The notes under the pieces are model-generated. The model did no database searches and was not told the DNA's origin. It was given only the letters and a program-made list of their open reading frames with translations. 64,000 nucleotides of DNA from positions 62,001 to 126,000 of the forward strand of contig JABAQR010000014.1 in the NCBI GenBank assembly GCA_019187485.1, read 5' to 3'. The DNA is from Lysobacterales bacterium (lineage in GTDB: Bacteria > Pseudomonadota > Gammaproteobacteria > Xanthomonadales > SZUA-5). Shown piece by piece: positions 21,005 to 29,267 of this stretch. A program made the position numbers and the translations under genes. Within the stretch, counting starts at the first letter, position 1. Each line of letters opens with the position of its first letter.

Positions 21005-21565
21005 TCAGCCTTTCAACGGCTCCAGGATCGCATCCAGGTTGAGGGTGTCGCAGAACTCCAGAAAGTCTTCACGCAGGCTGGAGATGTGCGCGGAAGCGGG
21101 AATGCCGATCGAGATCTGCGAGGAGAACATCTCGGCGCCGGTTTGCGCGGCGCGGTAGCGCGAGGAGGAAAGGGCCTCGACGGTGATGCCGCGGCGCGAG
21201 AAGAATTCGGCGAGCTGGTAGAGGATGCCGGGTCGGTCGGCGGCGATCACCTCGACCGTGTACGGCAGGCTGCTGCCGGTCAGTTCCCGGGAACTGGTGC
21301 GGCGCATGGTCAGCGTCATCTGCTCGTCGCGCTGCAGTTTGCCGAGCGCGTTCTCGCATTTGGCGATCGCGTCCCAGGCGCCCGAACACAGCAGTTGCAC
21401 TGAAATCTCCTGGCCGAGCAGTGCGACCCGCGCCTCCAGCAGGTTGCAGCCGGCGTCGACCACGCGTTTGGCGAGGACGGTCAGCAGCGACACCGAGTTC
21501 GGGGCGATCGCGGAGACCAGCAGGTGGTTTTCGGGGACGGCGGGACGGACGGGGGTTTCGGTCAC
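21005..21565 (-). CDS. gcvR: Glycine cleavage system transcriptional repressor-type ACT protein
   Basis: A 186-aa protein with two ACT domains (about 14-85 and 98-175), the architecture of GcvR, which binds glycine and controls GcvA. The second domain begins YTVEVIAADRPGILYQLAEF. The start is GTG (TETPVRPAVPENH follows). It diverges from dapA with 126 bp between, the same arrangement as in Escherichia coli (gcvR opposite dapA-bamC). No gcvA or gcvTHP genes are in this window. Confidence 0.88.
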   Translation of the reverse strand: MTETPVRPAVPENHLLVSAIAPNSVSLLTVLAKRVVDAGCNLLEARVALLGQEISVQLLCSGAWDAIAKCENALGKLQRDEQMTLTMRRTSSRELTGSSLPYTVEVIAADRPGILYQLAEFFSRRGITVEALSSSRYRAAQTGAEMFSSQISIGIPASAHISSLREDFLEFCDTLNLDAILEPLKG

Positions 21566-21691
21566 GGCGGGCGACTTTGCTGCGGTTGCGGAAACTGCCC
21601 GGAAGGTGTCCCGAACAGCCGCGCAGGATACTTGTCAGCTCCGAAAAGCCGCAAGTAAGATCGGGCGAACTCCCCACAGGGCAAGCCCTTC

Positions 21692-22591
21692 GTGCACATT
21701 CGTGGCAGCGTTCCGGCCTTGGTCACACCTTTCCAGCAGTGCGGCGCGCTCGATCTGCTCGCCTTCGAGGACTTGTTGCGCTGGCAACTGCATGAGGGCA
21801 GCGAGGCTCTGGTGGTGGGCGGTTCCACTGGAGAGTCCGGGGCGCTCGAAGAGACCGAACTGGCTGCGTTGCTGGAATGCGCGTTGAGGACTGCCTCCGG
21901 CCGCGTGCCGGTGATTGCCGGTACCGGTGCACCGGCGACCGCAAAAGCCCTGAAAATGGCGCGCCTGGCGCGCAGCGTGGGCGCCGATGCGGTGCTCGCC
22001 GTGACGCCCTACTACTCGCGGCCAACGCAGGTTGGGCTTGCGACGCATTTTCGCGCGCTCGCCGATGGCGGCGGTCTGCCGGTGATCGTCTACAACGTGC
22101 CCACTCGCACCGGGGTCGACCTGCTGCCGGACACCGTGGCGGCGCTGGCGGCGCACCCTCGCATCGTCGGTATCAAGGAGGCGGTTGCCGAGGAGCAGCG
22201 CATGCGGGCGCTGCTGGCGTTGCGACGGCCCGGATTCGCCGTGCTCAGCGGCGATGATGCGACCGCGCTGCGTGCACTCGCGGCCGGTGCCGATGGCGTA
22301 ATCTCGGTGGTGGCGAACCTCGTCCCCCGGCTGTTTGCTGAACTCGTGCGCCACGCTCGTGAAGGACGCTTGCAGGCGGCCGGACAAATCGACGCTATGC
22401 TTGCGCCGTTGTACGCCGCTGCCGGCAGCGAGCCGAATCCGATTCCGGTGAAGGCCGGGCTGGCGCTGATGGGGCGCATGCAGGACGTGCTGCGGTTGCC
22501 ATTGCTGCCCCTGTCGGAATCCCTGCGACCGGCGCTGGTGCAGGCGCTCGCGAGCGCCGGGGTCGCTCCCGGCGCCGTGCTCGCGGCCTGA
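21692..22591 (+). CDS. dapA: 4-hydroxy-tetrahydrodipicolinate synthase
   Basis: A 299-aa TIM-barrel aldolase that condenses pyruvate with aspartate semialdehyde, the first step of the lysine/diaminopimelate branch. The Schiff-base lysine is K162 (IVGIKEAV) and the catalytic tyrosine Y134 (VYNVPTRTG). The pyruvate-binding loop reads GGSTGES instead of the commoner GTTGE, a conservative change. The start is GTG at 21692 (HIRGSVPALVTPF). bamC follows after 40 bp. Confidence 0.93.
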   Translation: MHIRGSVPALVTPFQQCGALDLLAFEDLLRWQLHEGSEALVVGGSTGESGALEETELAALLECALRTASGRVPVIAGTGAPATAKALKMARLARSVGADAVLAVTPYYSRPTQVGLATHFRALADGGGLPVIVYNVPTRTGVDLLPDTVAALAAHPRIVGIKEAVAEEQRMRALLALRRPGFAVLSGDDATALRALAAGADGVISVVANLVPRLFAELVRHAREGRLQAAGQIDAMLAPLYAAAGSEPNPIPVKAGLALMGRMQDVLRLPLLPLSESLRPALVQALASAGVAPGAVLAA

Positions 22592-22631
22592 GTCCGCGCA
22601 CCGCGCCACCCAAAGACTCCGAGGAACCCGC

Positions 22632-23225
22632 ATGTCCCATTCGCGCCTGGCATTCGCCGCACGAGCCCTGTTGATGGCGAGCCTGTGCCTGCCCTTCGGT
22701 TGCAGCCTGATCAACCGCCCGATCCTCTACGAGGACGCGCGCGAGACGCCACCGCTGCGGGTACCGTCCGGACTGATCGCGCCGGCGCCGAATCCGGCGT
22801 TGCAGATCCCGGCTGTGGAGGGCACGGCGAGCGCAGTGGGACTCGCGCCGCCCGCGCTGGGCAGTGCCGTCGCGGTCGCACGCGGCGGCCTGCCGCGTGC
22901 CACGAACGCAGTGCTCACGGTCGCCGACGAGGTCGACAGCGTCTGGCGGCGCGTCGGCATCGCGCTCGGGCGGAGTGGTTGCTGCCGGGTGCTGGGCAAG
23001 GACCACGAAGGTCTTCGCTATGAGGTCGAACTGGTGGCGGCGTTACCCAGGCCGGGCTTCTTCAGGCGTCTGTTCGGTGCCGACGAACCGGTGTCGACGA
23101 TGACGGTGCAGGTGGCGGCAACGGAGACGGGCGCTATCGTTTCGGTGGTCGACGCCGACGGCGGTACACGCCGCGACGACGGCGCGTTGAGCGTGCTCGG
23201 CGCGGTGGAGGCACGCCTCAAGTGA
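22632..23225 (+). CDS. bamC: Short BamC-like outer-membrane assembly lipoprotein
   Basis: A 197-aa lipoprotein with the lipobox LPFGC (Cys near residue 24). An unstructured N-terminal stretch with PPLRVPSGLIAP...LQIPA resembles the BamD-binding lasso of BamC. One helix-grip domain follows (VDSVWRRVGIALGRSGCCRVL near 103-123). Classical BamC is about 340 aa with two helix-grip domains, so this is a shorter form. Position directly after dapA matches the known dapA-bamC (nlpB/dapX) order. It probably supports the BAM complex. Confidence 0.75.
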   Translation: MSHSRLAFAARALLMASLCLPFGCSLINRPILYEDARETPPLRVPSGLIAPAPNPALQIPAVEGTASAVGLAPPALGSAVAVARGGLPRATNAVLTVADEVDSVWRRVGIALGRSGCCRVLGKDHEGLRYEVELVAALPRPGFFRRLFGADEPVSTMTVQVAATETGAIVSVVDADGGTRRDDGALSVLGAVEARLK

Positions 23226-23285
23226 CGGGTGCGGTGAGTTCGCCCCAGGGATGGTCGTGGCCGGCGCGGTGCGCCGGGATGCAAC

Positions 23286-23609
23286 TCAGCGCTCCAGATA
23301 CCGCAGCTTGTCCGGCTTGCCGTCCCACTCCTTGGCATCGGCCGGTGCTTCCTTGCGGGTGGTGATCGTGGGCCAGCCAGGCGCGAGTTCGCGATTCAGT
23401 GCGATGAAGTGTTCCTGGCCTTCGGGCACGTCGTCCTCGGGGAAGATCGCATTCGCCGGGCACTCCGGCTCGCACAGCGTGCAGTCGATGCACTCGTCGG
23501 GATCGATCACGAGGAAGTTCGGACCTTCGTGGAAGCAGTCCACCGGGCAGACCTCCACGCAATCGGTGTACTTGCACTTGATGCAGTTTTCGACGACAAC
23601 GAAGGGCAT
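23286..23609 (-). CDS. fdxA: Seven-iron ferredoxin FdxA
   Basis: A 107-aa ferredoxin with one [3Fe-4S] and one [4Fe-4S] cluster. The cysteines are in [14 protein letters not shown] (near 9-22) and [12 protein letters not shown] (near 40-51). The C-terminal extension rich in Trp and Pro is typical of the Azotobacter FdI/FdxA group. The ATG at 23609 gives the usual [12 protein letters not shown] start; a TTG two codons upstream is less likely. The gene starts 21 bp after the 3-prime end of tRNA-Glu on the same strand, so both probably share the tRNA promoter. Confidence 0.93.
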   Translation of the reverse strand: MPFVVVENCIKCKYTDCVEVCPVDCFHEGPNFLVIDPDECIDCTLCEPECPANAIFPEDDVPEGQEHFIALNRELAPGWPTITTRKEAPADAKEWDGKPDKLRYLER

Positions 23610-23630
23610 TGGCAAGTACGACTGGAGATT

Positions 23631-23705
23631 TGGCGCTCCCTACGAGAATCGAACTCGTGTTTTAGCCTTGAGAGGGCCACGTCCTGACCGCTAGACGAAG
23701 GGAGC
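23631..23705 (-). tRNA. tRNA-Glu (anticodon CTC)
   Basis: Read on the minus strand this 75-nt sequence folds as a cloverleaf: acceptor stem GCTCCCT/AGGGAGC with discriminator G and encoded CCA; D arm with TTCGTCTAGCGGTCAGGAC; anticodon stem TGGCC/GGCTA around loop CTCTCAA, giving anticodon CTC; T arm with GTTCGATTC. It reads GAG codons. The identity follows from the anticodon and the glutamate-type start CCTTCGTCTAG. Confidence 0.95.
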
Positions 23706-23721
23706 GTCGCGGGGCGCCGCG

Positions 23722-23750
23722 ATGATAGCCACGGCTCGAGTGCGCCACAA
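23722..23750 (-). promoter_or_regulatory. Promoter of tRNA-Glu / fdxA
   Basis: On the minus strand, TTGTGG (23750-23745) and TATCAT (23727-23722) are separated by 17 bp, a good sigma-70 match. A GC-rich discriminator follows (CGCGGCGCC), typical of promoters under stringent control. Transcription would start near 23714, just upstream of the mature tRNA 5-prime end at 23705. Confidence 0.65.
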
Positions 23751-23853
23751 CCGGAGCGACTGAACGCAGGACAACACGGACGCGGCCCCGCGGGCGCCGC
23801 GCATGCAGGGACCGGCGGCAACGCCGTTGCAGGGAACACGGAACACTCAACGG

Positions 23854-25239
23854 ATGGATATCGACAGCATCAACCATGCCGCGGATGGCGGCGAGCGCCT
23901 GCCGCTGCTGCTACACCGCGCCGCACACACCATCTCGCGCAAACGCATTTCCCCGGCGGCCGTGCGTGTGCTCTACGGGTTGCACGAGGCGGGGTGGCAG
24001 GCACATCTGGTCGGCGGTGCGGTGCGCGACCTGCTGCTCGGCGGCGCACCCAAGGACTACGATGTCGCCACCGACGCACACCCGGAGGACATCCGGGGCG
24101 CCTTCCGCAGTTGCCGCCTGATTGGCCGCCGCTTCGTGATCGCGCATGTGCGCTATGGCCAGGAGATCATCGAGGTCACCACCTTCCGCGGCGGCAACGA
24201 GCTCTCCGCCGAGGACGAGCATCCGGATCGCGAGGTCGAGGCCGAAGGCCTGATCCTGCGCGACAACGTGTTCGGGACCATCGAGGAGGACGCGCGCCGG
24301 CGCGACTTCACGGTCAACGCGCTGTACTACTCGATCGACGATTTCGCGGTGCGCGACTATGTCGGCGGCCTGTCCGACCTCGCCGAACGCAAGCTGCGCC
24401 TGATCGGCGATCCGGAGACCCGCTATCGCGAGGATCCGGTGCGCATGCTGCGCGCCGCACGGCTCGCGGCGAAACTCGGGTTCACCATGGATCGCGCCAC
24501 CGAGGAGCCGATCGGCCGCCTCGCCGGCCTGCTCGACGCAATCCCGCCGGCGCGCCTGTTCGACGAGCTGCAGAAGCTGTTCCTGCTCGGGCACGCCGAG
24601 AAAAGCTACGACCAGTTGCTGCGCCTGCGCCTGTTCGAACACCTCTTTCCCGGCGTCAGCATCGACGCCGACAGCGGGCGTCCGTATGCCGACGCACTGA
24701 TCCGCGCGGCCCTGCGCAGCACCGACGCGCGCGTCGCCGAGGGCAAGCCTGTGACCCCGGCCTTCCTGTTCGCGGCTTTCCTGTGGGAGCCGCTGCAGAT
24801 GGAGTGCGCGCACATCGACGTCAACGCCGAGGGCGCGCTCGGCCTGGCCGCCGACGCGGTCTTTCGCGAAGCCGTCGAGCGGGTCGCGTTGCCCAAGCGT
24901 TTCTCGCTTGTGACTCGCGAGATCTGGGAGTTGCAACCGCGCTTCGCAACCCATTCGCCGGGTCGCGCGAAGCGCCTGTTGCGGCATCCACGCTTCCGCG
25001 CCGCCTTCGACTTCCTGGTCCTGCGCGCTGCGGTGGACCCGGAGCTGGTCGAGCAGGCCAAGCGCTGGGAGATGGCGCAGACGGTGGCGGACGACGGGTT
25101 CGATGCGCTCTTCCGCGCGGTCCCGCAGACCGCCGCTTCACGCGCGGTCGGTGCCGTCGTCTGCGATGGTGAGGCCAGGCCTGCCGCAAAACGCCGCCGT
25201 AGGCGCCGACGCAAGCCTGCGATCGCTCCGAGCGAATGA
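23854..25239 (+). CDS. pcnB: Poly(A) polymerase I
   Basis: A 461-aa nucleotidyltransferase that adds poly(A) tails to RNA and promotes decay. The head domain has LVGGAVRDLLLGG and the catalytic DYD (PKDYDVAT, near 68-72). The RNA-binding region contains DFTVNALYY and REDPVRMLRAARLAAKLGF. The C-terminus is strongly basic (KRRRRRRRK), as usual for PcnB. The start is uncertain: ATG 23854 (DIDSINHAADGG) is preferred, but an in-frame ATG at 23803 would add 17 residues. The last 4 bp overlap the folK start (ATGA), so the genes are translationally coupled. Confidence 0.93.
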   Translation: MDIDSINHAADGGERLPLLLHRAAHTISRKRISPAAVRVLYGLHEAGWQAHLVGGAVRDLLLGGAPKDYDVATDAHPEDIRGAFRSCRLIGRRFVIAHVRYGQEIIEVTTFRGGNELSAEDEHPDREVEAEGLILRDNVFGTIEEDARRRDFTVNALYYSIDDFAVRDYVGGLSDLAERKLRLIGDPETRYREDPVRMLRAARLAAKLGFTMDRATEEPIGRLAGLLDAIPPARLFDELQKLFLLGHAEKSYDQLLRLRLFEHLFPGVSIDADSGRPYADALIRAALRSTDARVAEGKPVTPAFLFAAFLWEPLQMECAHIDVNAEGALGLAADAVFREAVERVALPKRFSLVTREIWELQPRFATHSPGRAKRLLRHPRFRAAFDFLVLRAAVDPELVEQAKRWEMAQTVADDGFDALFRAVPQTAASRAVGAVVCDGEARPAAKRRRRRRRKPAIAPSE

Positions 25240-25742
25240 AGCGCGCCTGGATCGGACTTGGCAGCAATCTCGGCGCGCCCGAACGCCAGGTCGATCACGC
25301 TTTGCGCGCGCTCTCCTTGTTGGCGCGTTCACGACTGGTTGCGGCTTCTTCGCTGTATCGCTCGCTGCCCTGGGGCGACCCGGATCAGGATGATTACGTC
25401 AACGCGGTCGCTGCGCTCGACACCCGGTTGCCGCCGCGCGTCTTGATGGAGCAACTGCTACGCATCGAGGCAGAGCATGGTCGTGATCGCAGCGCGCAGC
25501 GACCCAATGGCCCGCGCACGCTCGACCTCGATCTGTTGTTGTACGGCGAGGAGCATTACCGGTTGCCTGACCTGACGTTGCCGCATCCACGCCTGCACGA
25601 GCGTGCCTTCGTGCTGCTGCCGCTGGCCGAGCTCGCGCCGGAGCTGCCGATTCCTGGTCACGGCAACGTGAAGTCCCTGCTCAAACCGGAATTCGCTAGC
25701 CTGTGCTGGCGCCTGCCCGAGTCGGGCGCTTCTCTCCGTTGA
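25236..25742 (+). CDS. folK: 2-amino-4-hydroxy-6-hydroxymethyldihydropteridine pyrophosphokinase
   Basis: A 168-aa folate-pathway enzyme that transfers pyrophosphate from ATP to 6-hydroxymethyl-dihydropterin. The motifs GLGSNLGAPERQ (near 7-18), SSLYRSLPWGDPDQDDYVNA (near 38-57) and GPRTLDLDLLLYG (metal-binding aspartates, near 91-103) are intact. The ATG overlaps the pcnB stop, and panB starts 8 bp after the folK stop. This pcnB-folK-panB order is known in many gammaproteobacteria. Confidence 0.95.
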   Translation: MKRAWIGLGSNLGAPERQVDHALRALSLLARSRLVAASSLYRSLPWGDPDQDDYVNAVAALDTRLPPRVLMEQLLRIEAEHGRDRSAQRPNGPRTLDLDLLLYGEEHYRLPDLTLPHPRLHERAFVLLPLAELAPELPIPGHGNVKSLLKPEFASLCWRLPESGASLR

Positions 25743-25750
25743 GCGCCGCC

Positions 25751-26581
25751 ATGTACCCGACTCCGTCCGTCTCCGCGCCCGGCAGCAAGCCGGTGTCCGT
25801 CCCCGGCCTGCGCAAGATGAAGCAGGAGGGCACGCCGATCGTCGCACTGACCGCCTACGACGCCAGCTTTGCGCACGTACTCGACGCCGCCGGTGTCGAT
25901 GTGGTGCTGGTCGGCGATTCCCTCGGCATGGTCTTCCAGGGCCACCCGAACACCCTGCCGGTGACCGTCGACGACATCGTCTACCACAGCCGTGCCGTGC
26001 GCCGCGGCCTGGCGCGCGCGCTGCTGATGGCGGACATGCCTTTCCTGAGCTACGCGACGCCGGAGCAGGCGCTCGCGACGGCGAAGCGCCTGCTGGTCGA
26101 TGCCGAAGCCGGCATGGTCAAGCTCGAGGGCGGCCAGGACTGCGTGCTCGAGGTGATCCGCTTCCTGACCGAGCGCGAGGTGCCGGTGTGCGCGCACCTC
26201 GGCCTGACGCCGCAATCGATCCTGCGCATGGGCGGTTTCCGCGTGCAGGGACGCGAGGAGGCCGCGCAGAAGAAGATGGTCGAGCAGGCGCACGCGGTGG
26301 TCGCCGCCGGCGCCGAGGCGCTGGTGCTCGAATGCGTACCGGCGACGCTCGCTCAGCAGATCACCCAGGCGATCGAGATCCCCACCATCGGCATCGGTGC
26401 CGGTGTGCATTGCGACGGCCAGATCCTGGTCGGCTACGACGCCCTCGGCATCACCCCGGGCAAGCGCGTGCGCTTCACCAAGGACTTCCTGATCGAAACC
26501 GGCAGCGTCGAAGGCGCCGTCCAGCGCTACGCCGCGGACGTCCGCGCGCGGCGTTTTCCGGGGCCGGAACACAGTTTCTGA
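25751..26581 (+). CDS. panB: 3-methyl-2-oxobutanoate hydroxymethyltransferase
   Basis: A 276-aa (beta/alpha)8 enzyme that makes ketopantoate from ketoisovalerate in pantothenate synthesis. The metal and substrate motifs are visible: LVGDSLGMVFQGH (near 50), KLEGGQD (near 120), GLTPQSI (near 153) and the C-terminal IGIGAG. The ATG at 25751 begins YPTPSVSAPGSKP; an alternative start inside folK at 25703 is less likely. It is separated from panC by an ACGCAAAGG hairpin repeat. Confidence 0.95.
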   Translation: MYPTPSVSAPGSKPVSVPGLRKMKQEGTPIVALTAYDASFAHVLDAAGVDVVLVGDSLGMVFQGHPNTLPVTVDDIVYHSRAVRRGLARALLMADMPFLSYATPEQALATAKRLLVDAEAGMVKLEGGQDCVLEVIRFLTEREVPVCAHLGLTPQSILRMGGFRVQGREEAAQKKMVEQAHAVVAAGAEALVLECVPATLAQQITQAIEIPTIGIGAGVHCDGQILVGYDALGITPGKRVRFTKDFLIETGSVEGAVQRYAADVRARRFPGPEHSF

Positions 26582-26610
26582 GCCTTGCGCCACGCTCCGG
26601 GCGTGGCCGG

Positions 26611-26797
26611 AAGAGCGTTGGACGCAAAGGACGCAAAGAAGAGCAAGCAAGGACGCAAAGGAGGCGGGCAGCTCGGTCGAATAACTTGGGGCTGCGTCGC
26701 TTCACGCCTCGAGATGACGACCTCAGTCTTCCCCGAGCCATTGCCGTTCTTTGCGTCCTTTCTTTTCCCCTTTGCGTCCTTTGCGTCCAACGCTCTT
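26611..26797. repeat. ACGCAAAGG-type hairpin element, copy 1 (perfect ends)
   Basis: A 187-bp intergenic element with perfect terminal inverted repeats of 28 bp: 26611-26638 begins AAGAGCGTTGG and continues with tandem ACGCAAAGG words, and its exact inverse ends at 26797. A further arm word pair lies inside (26651-26662 and about 26761-26778). The spacer includes CGCCTCGAGATGACGACC. It lies in the panB-panC gap. Two related copies are at 50401 and 52665. There is no open frame of note and no transposase. Confidence 0.85.
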
Positions 26798-26843
26798 CTG
26801 GTCGCTGATAGCGTAGGCGCCCCGAATCGCGCGAGCCCGACCC

Positions 26844-27689
26844 ATGCAGCGTTTCAACGATCCCGCGCCGATGCGCGAACTGCTGCGCGAGTGGCGGCGC
26901 GAGCGGCAGCGGATCGCGTTCGTGCCGACCATGGGCAATCTGCACGAGGGCCACATCTCGCTGGTCGAGAAGGCGCGCGGGCTGGCCGATCGGGTGGTCG
27001 CCAGCGTGTTCGTCAACCCCACCCAGTTCGGGCCCTCGGAGGACTACGCGGCCTATCCGCGCACGCTCGAGCGCGACGCCGGCTTCCTCAGTGCGGCCGG
27101 ATGCGACGTGCTGTTCACGCCGACGATCGAATCGATGTACCCCTACGGCGAGACCGCGGCCTGGGTGGACGTGCCAAGCCTGTCCGGGATCCTGTGCGGC
27201 GCGTTCCGGCCGGGGCATTTCCGCGGTGTCGCCACCGTGGTCACACGGCTGTTCAACCATGTCGCTCCGGACGTTGCGGTATTCGGTGAGAAGGACTACC
27301 AGCAACTGCTGCTGATCCGGCGCATGACCCGTGACCTCGGTTTCCCGATCGAGATCGTCGGTGCACCCACCGCCCGCGATGCCGATGGCCTGGCGATGTC
27401 TTCGCGCAACCAGTATCTGAGCGCGGAACAGCGCGCGATCGCAGGCACCATCCATCGCGTGCTGCGCGCGGTGGCCGATGTGGTGGTCGCCGGTGGCGAC
27501 GCCACGCCGAGTATCGAGACCGGGCTCGCCACGCTGCGCACCGCCGGTTTCCGCCCGGACTACCTGGAGGTGCGCAGCGCCGAGTCGCTGCAGCCGCCCG
27601 ATGCCGGGGAGCGCGAACTGGTCGTGCTGACCGCCGCCTGGCTGGGCCGGGCGCGGCTCATCGACAACCTGCGTTTCACGAAACCCTAA
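26844..27689 (+). CDS. panC: Pantothenate synthetase
   Basis: A 281-aa ligase that joins pantoate and beta-alanine with ATP. The nucleotide-binding motif [15 protein letters not shown] (near 27-41), pantoate-site [16 protein letters not shown] (near 57-72), [13 protein letters not shown] (near 148-160) and MSSRNQYLS (KMSKS-like, near 184-192) are all intact. It follows panB on the same strand after the hairpin element. No panD gene (aspartate decarboxylase) is present in the window. Confidence 0.95.
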   Translation: MQRFNDPAPMRELLREWRRERQRIAFVPTMGNLHEGHISLVEKARGLADRVVASVFVNPTQFGPSEDYAAYPRTLERDAGFLSAAGCDVLFTPTIESMYPYGETAAWVDVPSLSGILCGAFRPGHFRGVATVVTRLFNHVAPDVAVFGEKDYQQLLLIRRMTRDLGFPIEIVGAPTARDADGLAMSSRNQYLSAEQRAIAGTIHRVLRAVADVVVAGGDATPSIETGLATLRTAGFRPDYLEVRSAESLQPPDAGERELVVLTAAWLGRARLIDNLRFTKP

Positions 27690-27870
27690 CCGCTGTTGCA
27701 ACAGGCTGAATGCGCGCAACAAGTGTATGGATTCTCGCAACAGCCTGTGGTACGTTTACAACCACTCTGAGGAGCCAGCCACATCCGCGACTCAGGGTAC
27801 GCAGGGCGCGTTGAGGTAATCGTCACTCCGATCTAAAAACCCTCGCCGATCTGGACGAGGGTTTTTTTTT
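27690..27870 (+). ncRNA. Candidate small RNA or structured 3-prime UTR ending in a strong terminator
   Basis: The 145 nt between the panC stop and the terminator contains no gene. It has a possible stem, ACAGGCTG (about 27699) with CAGCCTGT (about 27744), and several short GC segments before a strong terminator. It could be the 3-prime UTR of panC or an independent sRNA. A TTGCAA hexamer lies near 27696, but a matching -10 is not convincing. I report it as a weak candidate. Confidence 0.25.
27835..27870 (+). terminator. Rho-independent terminator after panC
   Basis: Stem CCCTCG / CGAGGG with a 10-nt loop, preceded by AAAAA and followed by nine T residues. It is the expected end of the pcnB-folK-panB-panC transcript. 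A group II intron 5-prime fragment begins 2 nt after the T run. Confidence 0.9.
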
Positions 27871-27872
27871 GC

Positions 27873-28065
27873 GTGCCCGGCAGGACGCGCCTGCCTGGAG
27901 GTGGAAGTCCCCTGCTCGTCCGGCAAAGGGAAGAGTCGGCCGAACGGCAAAAGGTGTCACGGGCAACTGCGAATCCGGAGGAAGCCTGGGTAGTGCGCCG
28001 GGCTGGCGAACAGGAGGCGGATAGAAGGCGGCACAGCGGGGCGAGGCGGACACTATCGTCGAAGC
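27873..28065 (+). mobile_element. Group II intron 5-prime fragment (domain I), copy A
   Basis: The sequence begins GTGCCCGGCAGGACGCGCC and contains the typical domain I phrases TGGAGGTGGAAGTCC, GGCAACTGCGAATCCGG and CTGGCGAACAGGAGGCGG. The first 120 nt are about 80% identical to copy B at 38484. No reverse transcriptase and no domain V follow, so this is a dead 5-prime piece. Position directly behind a terminator T run is the known insertion preference of class C group II introns. The rest of the stretch up to 28430 has no recognisable gene. Confidence 0.72.
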
Positions 28066-28430
28066 CTGGTTCTTGTGCGGATCGCATCCCAGCAAGTGAT
28101 GGAAGTCCACCTCCGCGCGAACGCGGCAACCTTTGGTCCGCGGATGTGCGGGTGGTGGGTACAACACCTCGGTCCCGACCACAATCCAGGCGGCATCAGG
28201 AAGCGCCACTTCCACTTGGAACGCGACCTGTGAAAACCATCATGTACTGCCTTGCGTACGGGAAAAGTAACCCAAGGCATTGTTCTGCAAGGCATCCATT
28301 CTTGGGACGGTGATCGAGAGTTCGCACGCCGCCGGGTCGGGTGCCGACGCTGACCGAGCCTCGCCTGGTTTGCCTCGCCGTCAACGCCTCGCCGGGTTAT
28401 CGTCGTCGGGTCATCCCGGAGAGTGCGCGC

Positions 28431-29207
28431 ATGGGCGAGATGGACGGCAAGACCTACCGCAAGGCGCTGGAGCCTTTGCAGGAAGAACTGAACGCGATGC
28501 ACCGCTGGTTGCAACACACGAAACGGCGGCTGGTGGTGGTGTTCGAAGGGCGCGACACCGCCGGCAAGGGCGGTGCCATCAACGCCGTTGCAGGCTGCCT
28601 GAATCCACGCGCCTGTCGGGTCGTCGCGCTGTCCAAACCGAGTGACCGCGAGCAGTCGCAATGGTATTTCCAGCGCTACGCGGTGCACCTGCCGAGCGCC
28701 GGCGAGATCGTGCTCTTCGACCGCAGCTGGTACAACCGCGCCGGCGTCGAGAAGGTGATGGGCTTTTGCCAGGAGGAGGAGTACCAGCGATTCCTCGAGG
28801 ATTGCCCGAAGTTCGAGCGCATGCTGGTGGCGAGCGGCATCCTGCTGTTCAAGTACTGGTTCGCCTGCGACCAGAAGGCCCAGGAGGAGCGCCTCGCCGA
28901 GCGCCTCGCAGACCCGGTCAAGCGCTGGAAGATCTCGCCGATCGACCTCGCCGCGCGTGGCAAGTATGGCGACTACACCGTCGCCCGTGATGCCATGTTC
29001 GCCGCGACCGACATCCCGGAGGCGCCGTGGACGCTGGTCGACATGAACGACCAGAAACGTGGCCGGCTCAACATGATCCGCCACCTGCTCGACCACCTGC
29101 CGGACCACGAGATCGCGCCCGAGCCGCTGGAGCTGCCGCCGCTGGAGCGCAAACCGATGAAAGAGAGCTACCCGAAAGGCGTGGCCAGGGCGAAGTCGGT
29201 GTACTGA
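28431..29207 (+). CDS. Polyphosphate kinase 2 family protein
   Basis: A 258-aa P-loop kinase that transfers phosphate between polyphosphate and nucleotides. The Walker A motif is GRDTAGKGG (near 40-48), and the lid and Walker B region reads FDRSWYNRAGVEKVMGF (near 100-116). A C-terminal GRLNMIRHLLDHLP follows. Length fits class I PPK2 enzymes. I chose the ATG at 28431, which has GGAGAG 8 nt upstream. The gene stands alone between the intron fragment and acyP, and the direction (GTP or ATP formation) cannot be read from sequence. Confidence 0.9.
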   Translation: MGEMDGKTYRKALEPLQEELNAMHRWLQHTKRRLVVVFEGRDTAGKGGAINAVAGCLNPRACRVVALSKPSDREQSQWYFQRYAVHLPSAGEIVLFDRSWYNRAGVEKVMGFCQEEEYQRFLEDCPKFERMLVASGILLFKYWFACDQKAQEERLAERLADPVKRWKISPIDLAARGKYGDYTVARDAMFAATDIPEAPWTLVDMNDQKRGRLNMIRHLLDHLPDHEIAPEPLELPPLERKPMKESYPKGVARAKSVY

Positions 29208-29267
29208 AGCGATTCTCGGCGCAGGTGTCGGGCGCTCCAGCCCGACGGGCTCACCAGCCCGACCGCC

